From Methyloversatilis universalis EHg5 (GTDB lineage: Bacteria > Pseudomonadota > Gammaproteobacteria > Burkholderiales > Rhodocyclaceae): a stretch of DNA of 64,000 nt. Of the stretch, positions 26,579 through 34,886 are shown piece after piece; within the stretch, counting starts at the first letter, position 1, and each line of letters starts with the position of its first letter. The stretch is from the NCBI RefSeq assembly GCF_000378945.1, contig NZ_KB900539.1, positions 140,168-204,167 on the forward strand. Reading direction: 5' to 3'. Below the pieces are notes generated by a model. The model did no database searches and had not been told where the DNA came from. It worked only from the letters and a program-made list of their open reading frames with translations. Position numbers and translations under genes: made by a program.

Positions 26579-27379
26579 ATGAAGATAGGCAAGGAAACGA
26601 TTCCGCGGACCGCGATCTCGACCTCGGACGAACATTCGATCACGGTGCGCGGCGCCGACCTGTGCGGCGAGCTGATCGGCCGCATCGGCTTCACGGAATA
26701 TTTCCATCTGCTGGTGACCGGCCGGCGTGCGACACCCGCGGCCACCGCCGTGCTCGACGCCACGCTGGTCGCCATCGCCGAACACGGTCTGGTGCCCAGC
26801 GTGCAGGCCAGCCGGATGACGCTGGCCGCCGCCCCCGACGCGCTGCAGGGTGCGGTGGCGGCCGGCATTCTGGGCTGCGGCTCGGTCATTCTCGGGGCGT
26901 CGGAAACCGCCGGCCGCCTGTTCCACGAAATCGAGCAGCGCGCCGCCGGTGGCGACATCGACACCGCGGCACGCGAGGTGGTGCAGGCCTGGCGCGCCGA
27001 AAGGAAGCCCATTCCCGGCTACGGCCACCCGCAGCACAAGGCGCGTGACCCGCGTGTTGACGCGCTGTTCGCGGTGGCCCGCGAACACGGCATCGACCTG
27101 CGCTACGTCGCAATCGCCGAAGCGGTCGAGCGGGCGATTCCGGCCGTGATCGGCAAGGACCTCAAGCTCAATGTGTCGGCCGCGATTCCGGCGCTGCTGC
27201 TGGGCGTCGGCTTCCCGCTGGAGGCACTCAAGGGGGTGCCTATCCTGGCGCGCACCGCCGGCCTGATCGCGCATCTGACCGAGGAGCTCCAGCGCTCGAT
27301 CGGTTTCGCGCTGTCCTATCAGGCCGCCCGCGAAGCGCAGTACGACGGCGAGCCGGCACGCGACGGAGCAGCGGAATGA
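26579..27379 (+). CDS. Citryl-CoA lyase-like protein (citrate synthase fold)
   Basis: 266 aa from the ATG at 26579 (AAAGGA upstream); an earlier ATG at 26528 overlaps the dioxygenase stop. It resembles the citrate-synthase-type lyase domain of ATP-citrate lyase and free citryl-CoA lyase: MKIGKETIPRTAIST, FTEYFHLLVTGR and PGYGHPQHK with the catalytic His. The family breaks a 2-hydroxy-2-carboxyacyl-CoA into acetyl-CoA and a 2-oxoacid. It is far shorter than citrate synthase (about 430 aa). Fusion-like coupling to a CoA-transferase gene (ATGA overlap) suggests that enzyme makes its CoA-thioester substrate. Confidence 0.8.
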   Translation: MKIGKETIPRTAISTSDEHSITVRGADLCGELIGRIGFTEYFHLLVTGRRATPAATAVLDATLVAIAEHGLVPSVQASRMTLAAAPDALQGAVAAGILGCGSVILGASETAGRLFHEIEQRAAGGDIDTAAREVVQAWRAERKPIPGYGHPQHKARDPRVDALFAVAREHGIDLRYVAIAEAVERAIPAVIGKDLKLNVSAAIPALLLGVGFPLEALKGVPILARTAGLIAHLTEELQRSIGFALSYQAAREAQYDGEPARDGAAE

Positions 27380-28548
27380 GCGGCGTGCTCGACGGCGTGC
27401 GCGTGATCGAACAGGGCACCTTCATCACCGGCCCGGCGGCCGGCATGATCCTGGCCGACCTGGGCGCGGACGTGATCAAGGTGGAACAGCCGGAAACCGG
27501 CGACCCCTTCCGCGCGTTCAAGGGCGGCCTCTACAGCCCGCACTTCCAGACCTACAACCGCAACAAGCGCAGCATCGCGCTGAACACCAAGAACGCCGAC
27601 GACCTCGCGGTGTTCGACGACCTCATCCGCAGTGCGGACGTGTACATCCAGAACTTCCGTCCCGGCGCGGCGGAACGTCTCGGTGCGGGCGAGGCGCGCC
27701 TGCGCGCGCTGAATCCGCGCCTCATCTACTGCGCCATCAGTGGTTTCGGGCAGACCGGCCCGGCTGCACAACGGCCGAGTTACGACACGGTGGCCCAGGC
27801 TGCGAGCGGATATCTGAAGCTGCTGGTGAACCCGGCGGATCCGCGCGTCGTGGGGCCGGCCGTCGCTGACGCGATGACCGGCTACTACGCCGCCTTCGGC
27901 ATTCTCGGCGCGCTGTACGAGCGCGAACGCACCGGCGCCGGCCGCAAGGTCGAAGTGTCGATGCTGGAGGCGATGTGCCACTTCAACCTCGACGCCTTCA
28001 CCCACTACCTGTCGGAAGGCGAAGTCATGGGGCCGTTCAGCCGGCCCAGCGTGTCGCAGTCCTACGTGCTGCGCTGTGGCGACGACCGGTGGCTGGCGCT
28101 GCACATGTCCTCGCCGGAAAAGTTCTGGCAGGGCCTGGCCGAAGCCATGGGCCGGCCGGACATCTTCAGCGATCCGCGCTTCTGTTCGCGCGAGGCGCGC
28201 ATCCATCACTACGACGACCTGATCGCGCTGCTGCGCAGCGTGTTCGCCACCGACACGCGTGAGGCCTGGTGCGCACGGCTGGCGGCGCAGGACGTGCCGC
28301 ACGCGCCGATGTACGACACCGATGAGGTGCTCGCCGACCCGCAGGTGCGTCACCTCGAACTCGAAGTCGGTGCCCGGCACCCGCAGATGGGGCCGTTCCG
28401 CACCATCCGTTTCCCGGTGTCCTTTGACGGACGGCGCGCCTTCGACATCCAGCCGCCGCCGGTGCTCGACGAGCACGGCGAGGCCATCCGCAGCAGCCTG
28501 CAGCACCCGGACGCCGGCACATCCACCCAGGCCGGCGACGACAGATGA
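27376..28548 (+). CDS. CaiB/BaiF class III CoA-transferase
   Basis: 390 aa. The family blocks are DGVRVIEQGTFITGP, ADLGADVIKVE, NRNKRSIALNTK, ISGFGQTGP and VADAMTGYYAAFG, the last with the Asp that forms the acyl-enzyme. It moves CoA between carboxylates; succinyl-CoA:citramalate transferases belong to this class. The start overlaps the lyase stop (ATGA), so I infer that it activates the acid the lyase then splits. It is cytoplasmic. Confidence 0.9.
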   Translation: MSGVLDGVRVIEQGTFITGPAAGMILADLGADVIKVEQPETGDPFRAFKGGLYSPHFQTYNRNKRSIALNTKNADDLAVFDDLIRSADVYIQNFRPGAAERLGAGEARLRALNPRLIYCAISGFGQTGPAAQRPSYDTVAQAASGYLKLLVNPADPRVVGPAVADAMTGYYAAFGILGALYERERTGAGRKVEVSMLEAMCHFNLDAFTHYLSEGEVMGPFSRPSVSQSYVLRCGDDRWLALHMSSPEKFWQGLAEAMGRPDIFSDPRFCSREARIHHYDDLIALLRSVFATDTREAWCARLAAQDVPHAPMYDTDEVLADPQVRHLELEVGARHPQMGPFRTIRFPVSFDGRRAFDIQPPPVLDEHGEAIRSSLQHPDAGTSTQAGDDR

Positions 28549-28629
28549 AGGGACGACTCACGACGCAGCACTGACAGGCCAGCCGCGCTCTTGCCGCGGT
28601 GGCGCCACACATCAAAAGAAGGAGGAGGC

Positions 28630-30243
28630 ATGAACAACAACACAATACGAAATGTGCCGCGCAGGCCGCGCCGCACGCTGCTGGCCACGCTGTGCGGGCT
28701 GGCATGGCTGCAGCCGGCCGCGGCATTCGACATCGACACCGGCAATCCGGACGTGAAGATGCGCTGGGACAACACGGTGAAGTACTCGGGCGCCTGGCGC
28801 CTGGAGGACCGCTCGCGGCTGCTGACCAGCGACATCAACCAGGACGATGGCAACCGCAATTTCGGTCGCGGCATGATTTCGAACCGGGTCGACCTGCTGT
28901 CCGAGTTCGACATGAGCTACAAGGGCAACATGGGCCTGCGCGTCAGCGGCGCCGGCTGGTATGACAGCATCTACCAGCGCGACAACGACAACAATTCGCC
29001 GGCCACCGCCAACCAGCTGTCACGGCCGGCCGGCGAGTTCGTCGACGCCACCCGCGACCTGCACGGCGGACGTGCCGAATGGCTGGATGCCTTCGTCTAT
29101 GCCACCGGCGAGCGCGCCAACATGCGCCTGGGCCGCCACTCCATCCTGTACGGCGAAACCCTGTTCTTCGGCGCCAACGGCATTGCCGCAGCGCAGTCGC
29201 CGACCGACATCGTGAAACTGCTGTCGGTGCCGAACTCGCAGTTCAAGGAAATCGTGCTGCCGGTGAATCAGGTGTCCGGCCAGCTGCAGCTGACCGACAC
29301 CGTGTCGATCGGTGCCTACTACCAGTTCGAGTTCCGCAAGAACCGCATTCCCGGCGTGGGCAGCTACTTTTCGGGTGCTGATGTGCTGGGCCCGGGTACC
29401 GAACGCTTCCTGTTCGCGCCGGGCATCGGCGTGCCGCGTATCGAAGACGGTGACGCCAGCGACTCCGGTCAGGGCGGCGTGCAGCTGCGCTGGCGTCCGG
29501 AAGGCAAGGACATCGAGTTCGGCTTCTACGCGGTGCGCTACCACGACAAGAACTTCCAGGTGTATCTGCGCCCGGTCGCTGGCGACCTGCAGATGGTCTA
29601 TCCGGAAGGCGTGCGCGCCTACGGCGTGAGCTTCAGTACCGAAATCGCCGACTTCAATCTGGCCGGTGAATTTTCTGTCCGCCGCAATACGCCGCTGGTC
29701 AGCGGCCCGGTGGTCGACCTGAGCCCGACCGGCGTGGCCGACAACGACCGCAACGCGCTGTATGCGATCGGCAATTCGGCGCACGCCAACCTGTCCGGCA
29801 TCTTCTTTCTGAACCGCTCGAAGTTCTGGGACAACGCCTCGCTGGTCGCTGAACTGGCCTGGAACCGCCGCACCAGCATCACGAAGAACGCCGCCGAGCT
29901 GGATCCGAACACCTCGCGCGATGCCTGGGGTCTGCGTTTCGTGTTCGAGCCGCAGTGGTTCCAGGTGGCGGCCGGTCTCGACCTGTCGGTGCCGATCGGC
30001 GTTGGCTACAACCCCAAGGGCAATTCGTCGGTGGTGCAGCTGTTCAACGGCGGCGTGGAGCACGGCGGCGACGTGTCGATCGGCGTCAAGGGCGTCTATC
30101 AGCAGGTGTGGCGCGGCGGCATCAACTACACCCACTACGTTGGTCAGGCCGGCAATGCGCTGGGCACCGACGCCAACCTCACCTTCAAGCAGAACTACGC
30201 GGACCGCGACTTCATCTCGGTTTCGCTGCAGCGCACCTTCTAA
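28630..30243 (+). CDS. DUF1302 outer-membrane-like protein
   Basis: 537 aa from the ATG at 28630 (AAGGAGGAGG upstream). After a signal peptide ending WLQPAAAF, the protein begins DIDTGNPDVKMRWDNTVKYS and is made of beta-strand repeats with a C-terminal Phe (VSLQRTF), typical of an outer-membrane barrel of family PF06980. The family is regularly found with DUF1329, YCF48-like and RND genes in operons for hydrophobic substrates. A role in moving or binding the substrate at the outer membrane is inferred. Confidence 0.85.
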   Translation: MNNNTIRNVPRRPRRTLLATLCGLAWLQPAAAFDIDTGNPDVKMRWDNTVKYSGAWRLEDRSRLLTSDINQDDGNRNFGRGMISNRVDLLSEFDMSYKGNMGLRVSGAGWYDSIYQRDNDNNSPATANQLSRPAGEFVDATRDLHGGRAEWLDAFVYATGERANMRLGRHSILYGETLFFGANGIAAAQSPTDIVKLLSVPNSQFKEIVLPVNQVSGQLQLTDTVSIGAYYQFEFRKNRIPGVGSYFSGADVLGPGTERFLFAPGIGVPRIEDGDASDSGQGGVQLRWRPEGKDIEFGFYAVRYHDKNFQVYLRPVAGDLQMVYPEGVRAYGVSFSTEIADFNLAGEFSVRRNTPLVSGPVVDLSPTGVADNDRNALYAIGNSAHANLSGIFFLNRSKFWDNASLVAELAWNRRTSITKNAAELDPNTSRDAWGLRFVFEPQWFQVAAGLDLSVPIGVGYNPKGNSSVVQLFNGGVEHGGDVSIGVKGVYQQVWRGGINYTHYVGQAGNALGTDANLTFKQNYADRDFISVSLQRTF

Positions 30244-30261
30244 GAACACCGGAGACTGCAC

Positions 30262-31608
30262 ATGATTTCTACCAAAACACTTGCGGCCGCCCTGCTGGCC
30301 GCGTCGATGGCCGGCACCGGCTGGGCGGCGGTGACCGCCGACGAAGCCGCCAGGCTGAAGGCCGAACTGACGCCGCTGGGCGCCGAAAAGGCCGGCAACA
30401 AGGACGGCAGCATTCCCGCCTGGAGCGGCGGTTACACCAAGGTGCCGGCGGGCTACAAGAGCGGTCAGCCGCGACCCGATCCGTTCGCCGACGAGAAGCC
30501 GCTGTTTACGGTGACCGCGGCCAATATGGCGCAGTACGCCGACAGGCTGGACGAAGGTCAGCAGTACCTGCTGAAGAAGTACCCGGACTACCGGATCAAC
30601 GTCTATCCGACCCACCGCAGCGCCGCCGCACCGCAGTGGGTGTATGACGAAACGTTCAAGAACGCCACCCGCGCGAAGCTGGACGGCGATTCGGTCACCG
30701 ATGCCTATGGCGGCATTCCGTTCCCGCTGCCCAAGACCGGCGCCGAGCTGCTGTGGAATCACTCGCTGCGCGTGCGCTCGCAGGGCTACCGGCAGGCTTT
30801 CCGCACCTACACCGTGGATACCAACGGCACGGCTTCGCTGGCGAGCGGCGCGCTGAACGAAGTGACGATTCCCTACTACACCAAGGGCCTGTCGCCGGAA
30901 AATCTGAAGAGCAACGGCGGTGCCTACTACCAGAACCTGCAGTCGGTGGAGTCGCCGTCTATCCGTGCCGGCGAGATGCTCATGTACTACGACCAGCTCG
31001 ATAACACCCGGCCGGCCTGGCAGTACCTGGTGGGCCAGCGCCGGGTGCGTCGTGCGCCGACCATCTGCTGCGATACGCCGAACTTCGTGGCGTCCGGCGT
31101 CGACTTCTTCGACCAGGTGTTCGTGTGGTTCGGTCCGGCCACCAACTACGACTGGAAGATCGCCGGCAAGAAGGAGCTGATCATCCCGTACAACAACAAC
31201 CGTCTGGTGGCGGCCAAGCCGGAGGACGCGATGGCCAAGCACTTCGTGAATCCGGATCTGGTGCGCTGGGAGGTTCACCGCGTGTGGGTGCTCGAAGGAA
31301 CGGTGCGCGCCGGCAAGCGCGACGTGCGCCCGAAGCGCCGGCTCTACCTCGACGAGGACACCTACATCGCCGCCATCGGCAACACCTGGGACGCGCAGGG
31401 CGCGCTGTGGCACACCAGCTACGGCTTTCCCTGGGTCCAGTACGAGATTCCGGCCGTGGGTCAGGAAACCTACACCACGCTGGACCTGATCAAGGGCACC
31501 TACTCCTACACCACGATGAGCGATCAGCAGAACCAGATCCAGGTGATCGATCCGCTGCCGCCGAGCTACTACACACCGGAATCGCTGTCGCGTCGCGGGG
31601 TGCGGTGA
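30262..31608 (+). CDS. DUF1329 periplasmic/outer-membrane protein
   Basis: 448 aa with a signal peptide (MISTKTLAAALLAASMAGTGWA). The body matches PF07044, a LolA-like fold: LTPLGAEKAGNKDGSIPAW, DPFADEKPLFTVTA and WQYLVGQRRVRRAPT. It is translated 19 bp after the DUF1302 gene. The pair is thought to help carry hydrophobic molecules through the periplasm together with the RND protein; the exact function is not known. Confidence 0.85.
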   Translation: MISTKTLAAALLAASMAGTGWAAVTADEAARLKAELTPLGAEKAGNKDGSIPAWSGGYTKVPAGYKSGQPRPDPFADEKPLFTVTAANMAQYADRLDEGQQYLLKKYPDYRINVYPTHRSAAAPQWVYDETFKNATRAKLDGDSVTDAYGGIPFPLPKTGAELLWNHSLRVRSQGYRQAFRTYTVDTNGTASLASGALNEVTIPYYTKGLSPENLKSNGGAYYQNLQSVESPSIRAGEMLMYYDQLDNTRPAWQYLVGQRRVRRAPTICCDTPNFVASGVDFFDQVFVWFGPATNYDWKIAGKKELIIPYNNNRLVAAKPEDAMAKHFVNPDLVRWEVHRVWVLEGTVRAGKRDVRPKRRLYLDEDTYIAAIGNTWDAQGALWHTSYGFPWVQYEIPAVGQETYTTLDLIKGTYSYTTMSDQQNQIQVIDPLPPSYYTPESLSRRGVR

Positions 31609-31685
31609 TCCGGTCGGTTCAGGCCCTGCCGGACGGCGGGGCCGCAACCGGACCGATCAACTGAGTGTGTATTCGGGAGTGCAGC

Positions 31686-33362
31686 ATGAGCAGCAATGAA
31701 AATTCCGTACTGATCGTCGGCGCCGGGCCGACCGGACTGATCCTGGCGCATGAGCTGATGCGTCGCAACGTGCCGGTGCGGCTGATCGAGAAGCGCAAGG
31801 GGCCGTCGCACACCACGCGGGCGATGACGGTGCATGCGCGGTCGATGGAAATGTTCGAACACATGGGCATCGCCCACCGGCTGGAAGAGGTCTGCCTGCA
31901 GTGCCCGGGCAACATCTACCACTTTCCGCATCTGGCGGAGGACGCGCAGCCGCGTACCGACTACCGGGTGCTGCCGACCCGGTTCGCCTTCTACTACAAG
32001 ATCAACCAGAACGATTTCGAGCAGGTTCTGCGCGAGCACCTGTTCTCGCAGTACAGCCTGAAGCCGGAGTACCGCACCGAACTGGTCGGCCTCACGCAGG
32101 ACGGCCCGCAGGTCGAGGCCCGCATCGCGCTGCCGGACGGATCGACCGAAACGCGTCGCCATCCGTGGGTGGTCGGCTGCGACGGCGTGCGCAGCTTCGT
32201 GCGCGGCGCCGCGGGCATCGATTTTCCGGGCGAGGAAGTGGCCGCCATGGCGATGATGGATGTCGAACTGAGCAATGTGACCTTCGACGATCGCTGGATG
32301 AACTACTTCTTCGACAAGTCGCTGTTCATGAACTGCACCAAGCTGCCCGGACGCTGCTGGCGCATCTACATGAGCGAACCGAGCGGCGCCTTCGTGCATG
32401 CCGACAATCCGCGCGAGGCCTTCCAGACGGTGGCCGACAGGCTGGGCATCGGCATGCGGATCGGCGAACCGGAGTGGGCGACCGCCTGGGCGATCCGCAA
32501 CAACATTGCCGACCGCTACCGTAACGGCCGCATGCTCATCTGCGGCGACGCTTCGCACGTGCATTCGCCGTCGGGTGGTCAGGGCATGAACGGCTGCATG
32601 CAGGACGCCTTCAACCTCGGCTGGAAGCTTGCGGCGGTGTTCAAGGGGCAGGCCTCCGAGAGCGTGCTGGACAGTTATGAACGCGAGCGCAAGCCGATAG
32701 GCGAACAGATCACCGAAGGCGCGATGTCCACCCACGAAATCGTGATGGGATTCGGCATCGAACCGGAGGAGCGCTATCACTACACGCAGGAAGAGGGCTG
32801 GGAGGCGCGCACGATCGCGCTGGTGTCCGGCCTGTCGCACAACTACCGCGACGTGTCGGTCGTGCCGCAGCTGCTGCACGCGGTTGCGGGCCCCCGTGCG
32901 GGCGAGCGTGCACCCGATGCGCTGCTGGTGCGCGAGCCGCAGAAGCGCCTGTACGACGTGTTCAGGCATCCACGCTTCACGCTGCTGGTGGTGCCCGGTG
33001 CGGACGGTGAATCCCATCTGGCCATCGGACGCAGGCTGCGTGACGAGCTGGACCGCCGCTACCCGGGCCAGGTACTGGCCTGCCTGATTCCCGGGGCGGC
33101 CGAGCAGGTGGCCGAACATCCGGACCCGGACCGGGCGACCAAGGCGACGGCCCTGTCCGCGGGGCGGGGCGACGAGCTCGGCTTCGACTTCGATCACCGG
33201 GTTGCTGATGAAACCGGCGAAATCCGCGCGCGCTACGGCATTGGCGCCGAAGGCCGTCTGGTGCTGGTGCGCCCCGATCTCTATGTCGGCATGAGCTGCG
33301 TGCCGGAAGAAGGGGCCGCCATCCTCGGCTATCTCGAACAGTGGTTCCGTCCGGCGCAATGA
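31686..33362 (+). CDS. FAD-dependent aromatic hydroxylase (PheA/TfdB/MhpA type)
   Basis: 558 aa from the ATG at 31686 (GGGAG upstream). FAD motifs are VGAGPTGLILAHEL near the N-terminus, the DG motif VVGCDGVRSFVRG and GDASHVHSPSGGQGMN, with a thioredoxin-like C-terminal domain as in phenol 2-monooxygenase and 3-(3-hydroxyphenyl)propionate hydroxylase. It adds a hydroxyl ortho to a phenolic OH using NAD(P)H and O2. In this operon it probably makes the diphenol for ring cleavage. Confidence 0.9.
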   Translation: MSSNENSVLIVGAGPTGLILAHELMRRNVPVRLIEKRKGPSHTTRAMTVHARSMEMFEHMGIAHRLEEVCLQCPGNIYHFPHLAEDAQPRTDYRVLPTRFAFYYKINQNDFEQVLREHLFSQYSLKPEYRTELVGLTQDGPQVEARIALPDGSTETRRHPWVVGCDGVRSFVRGAAGIDFPGEEVAAMAMMDVELSNVTFDDRWMNYFFDKSLFMNCTKLPGRCWRIYMSEPSGAFVHADNPREAFQTVADRLGIGMRIGEPEWATAWAIRNNIADRYRNGRMLICGDASHVHSPSGGQGMNGCMQDAFNLGWKLAAVFKGQASESVLDSYERERKPIGEQITEGAMSTHEIVMGFGIEPEERYHYTQEEGWEARTIALVSGLSHNYRDVSVVPQLLHAVAGPRAGERAPDALLVREPQKRLYDVFRHPRFTLLVVPGADGESHLAIGRRLRDELDRRYPGQVLACLIPGAAEQVAEHPDPDRATKATALSAGRGDELGFDFDHRVADETGEIRARYGIGAEGRLVLVRPDLYVGMSCVPEEGAAILGYLEQWFRPAQ

Positions 33363-33405
33363 GTGCCGTCATCCACCGCCACGCGCCGAGCCTGCGGGAG
33401 GGGTC

Positions 33406-33801
33406 ATGAAGGTTCTGGACGTGCTCGTGAGGAAGGACCTTCTCATCGACCAGCTCGATGCGGCGACCGGCTTCTACACCCGCCTGCTCGATGCGCCGGT
33501 CGGCCTGGACCTGAACCTGCTGGACGGGCAGCTGCGCATCGTGGGCATCGGCAGGATGCTGCTGGTGGCCTGCCATCCGCGCATCCGCCCGTCGATTCCT
33601 GCCGCCGGCGCCGCCTATCTGGTCAGTGGCATCGACGCCTTCCACTCGACCCTGAGCGCGCTGGGCTGCCGCGTGGTCGTACCGCTGAGCGAGGTCGTCA
33701 CCGGCAGGGCCATGGTGATCGAGCACCCGGACGGACTGGTGGTCGAGTACGTCGAACATCGCCCGCGCGATGCGGCATCCGGCCCTGGAGAACATCAATG
33801 A
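33406..33801 (+). CDS. Small VOC-family (glyoxalase/dioxygenase-like) protein
   Basis: 131 aa with one vicinal-oxygen-chelate module: an N-terminal strand-helix unit (DQLDAATGFYTRLLD) and a C-terminal strand ending EHPDGLVVEYVEH. The terminal Glu ligand is visible; the first His ligand is not obvious, so it may be a binding or isomerising protein and not a dioxygenase. GGGAGG precedes the ATG. It overlaps the next gene by ATGA. Confidence 0.7.
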   Translation: MKVLDVLVRKDLLIDQLDAATGFYTRLLDAPVGLDLNLLDGQLRIVGIGRMLLVACHPRIRPSIPAAGAAYLVSGIDAFHSTLSALGCRVVVPLSEVVTGRAMVIEHPDGLVVEYVEHRPRDAASGPGEHQ

Positions 33802-34886
33802 AAAATCTTTCGTATTCGCTTGCGCTGAAGCGCGGCGCGCTGCTGCTGGCCTCGCTGGGTGCGATGGCCGGTGTGGCTGCAGCCATCCAGGGGACATCGC
33901 CGGAGGCGCTCGATCCGCTGGACCCGCTGGCACGCAAGGCCGCGATGGTGCCCAGTGCGCCGGCGTCGGTCCTGATTGCCGCGACACGGGTCGGGGAGCG
34001 GGTTTTCGTCGCAGGCGAGAACGGCATCCTGCTGTTCAGCGACGACGGCGGCGCGCGCTGGCAGCAGGCGTCGGTGCCGGTCAGCGTGACGCTGACCGCG
34101 GTGCACTTCGCGAATGCGCAGAAGGGATGGGCGGTCGGTCACAGCGGCGTGGTGCTGGCGACTGCCGACGCCGGCCGGACCTGGGTTCGCCAGCTCGATG
34201 GACGCCAGATCGGCGATCTGCCGCAGGAGGCATCGGCGGCCGACGCCGAATCTTCACCGGCGCCGAATCCGGGCGACCCGCTGCTGGATGTGCTGTTCCT
34301 CGACGAGAACGAAGGTTTCGCGCTTGGCGCATTCGGCCTGCTGCTGCACACCGCCGACGGCGGCGCGCACTGGACGCGTGCGTCCTCGCGTCTGCCCAAC
34401 CCCGACGGCAATCATCTGTACGGCATCCGGCTGATCGGTGACCGTCTGTACGTGGTCGGTGAGCGCGGAGCCGTGTTCGCGTCGAACGACCGTGGTGCCC
34501 GGTTCGAGGCGCTGAAGACACCGTATGACGGCAGCTACTTCGGTGTCGTGGGCAACCCGCAGGGCCAACTCGTGGTGTTCGGTCTGCAGGGGCGTGCATT
34601 CGCATCGGCCGACCATGGCAGGACCTGGGCCGACGTCAGCGGCGGTGCGGACAGTGCCTGGACCGGCGCGACCACGCTGGCGGATGGCCGCATGGTGATG
34701 GTCGGTCAGGCGGGTGAGGTGCGCATGCAGGCCGGCGTGTCCGACCGCGTCGACCTGCTGCAGGGCAAGCAGCCCCCGCTGTCGGCTGTCGTGGCGCTCG
34801 ACCCGCAGCGGCTCGTCACTGTCGGGCCGCGCGGCGTGCGCGTGATTCAACTGGCTTCGGCCGCAAACAGGAGTGAACAACCGTGA
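33798..34886 (+). CDS. YCF48-like (BNR-repeat) periplasmic protein
   Basis: 362 aa from the ATG at 33798, overlapping the VOC stop. A signal peptide (LALKRGALLLASLGAMAGVAAA) precedes beta-propeller repeats of the form LFSDDGGARWQQ, LATADAGRTWVRQ, LLHTADGGAHWTR and ASADHGRTWADV. These are the photosystem II assembly factor YCF48/BNR repeats. In heterotrophs such genes sit directly before an RND gene, as here, and probably form a periplasmic partner of it. Confidence 0.85.
   Translation: MKNLSYSLALKRGALLLASLGAMAGVAAAIQGTSPEALDPLDPLARKAAMVPSAPASVLIAATRVGERVFVAGENGILLFSDDGGARWQQASVPVSVTLTAVHFANAQKGWAVGHSGVVLATADAGRTWVRQLDGRQIGDLPQEASAADAESSPAPNPGDPLLDVLFLDENEGFALGAFGLLLHTADGGAHWTRASSRLPNPDGNHLYGIRLIGDRLYVVGERGAVFASNDRGARFEALKTPYDGSYFGVVGNPQGQLVVFGLQGRAFASADHGRTWADVSGGADSAWTGATTLADGRMVMVGQAGEVRMQAGVSDRVDLLQGKQPPLSAVVALDPQRLVTVGPRGVRVIQLASAANRSEQP

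Noticed and set aside
29020-31647. 875-aa minus-strand frame opposite the DUF1302 and DUF1329 genes
   Set aside because: Shadow of two clear plus-strand genes with signal peptides and ribosome sites.
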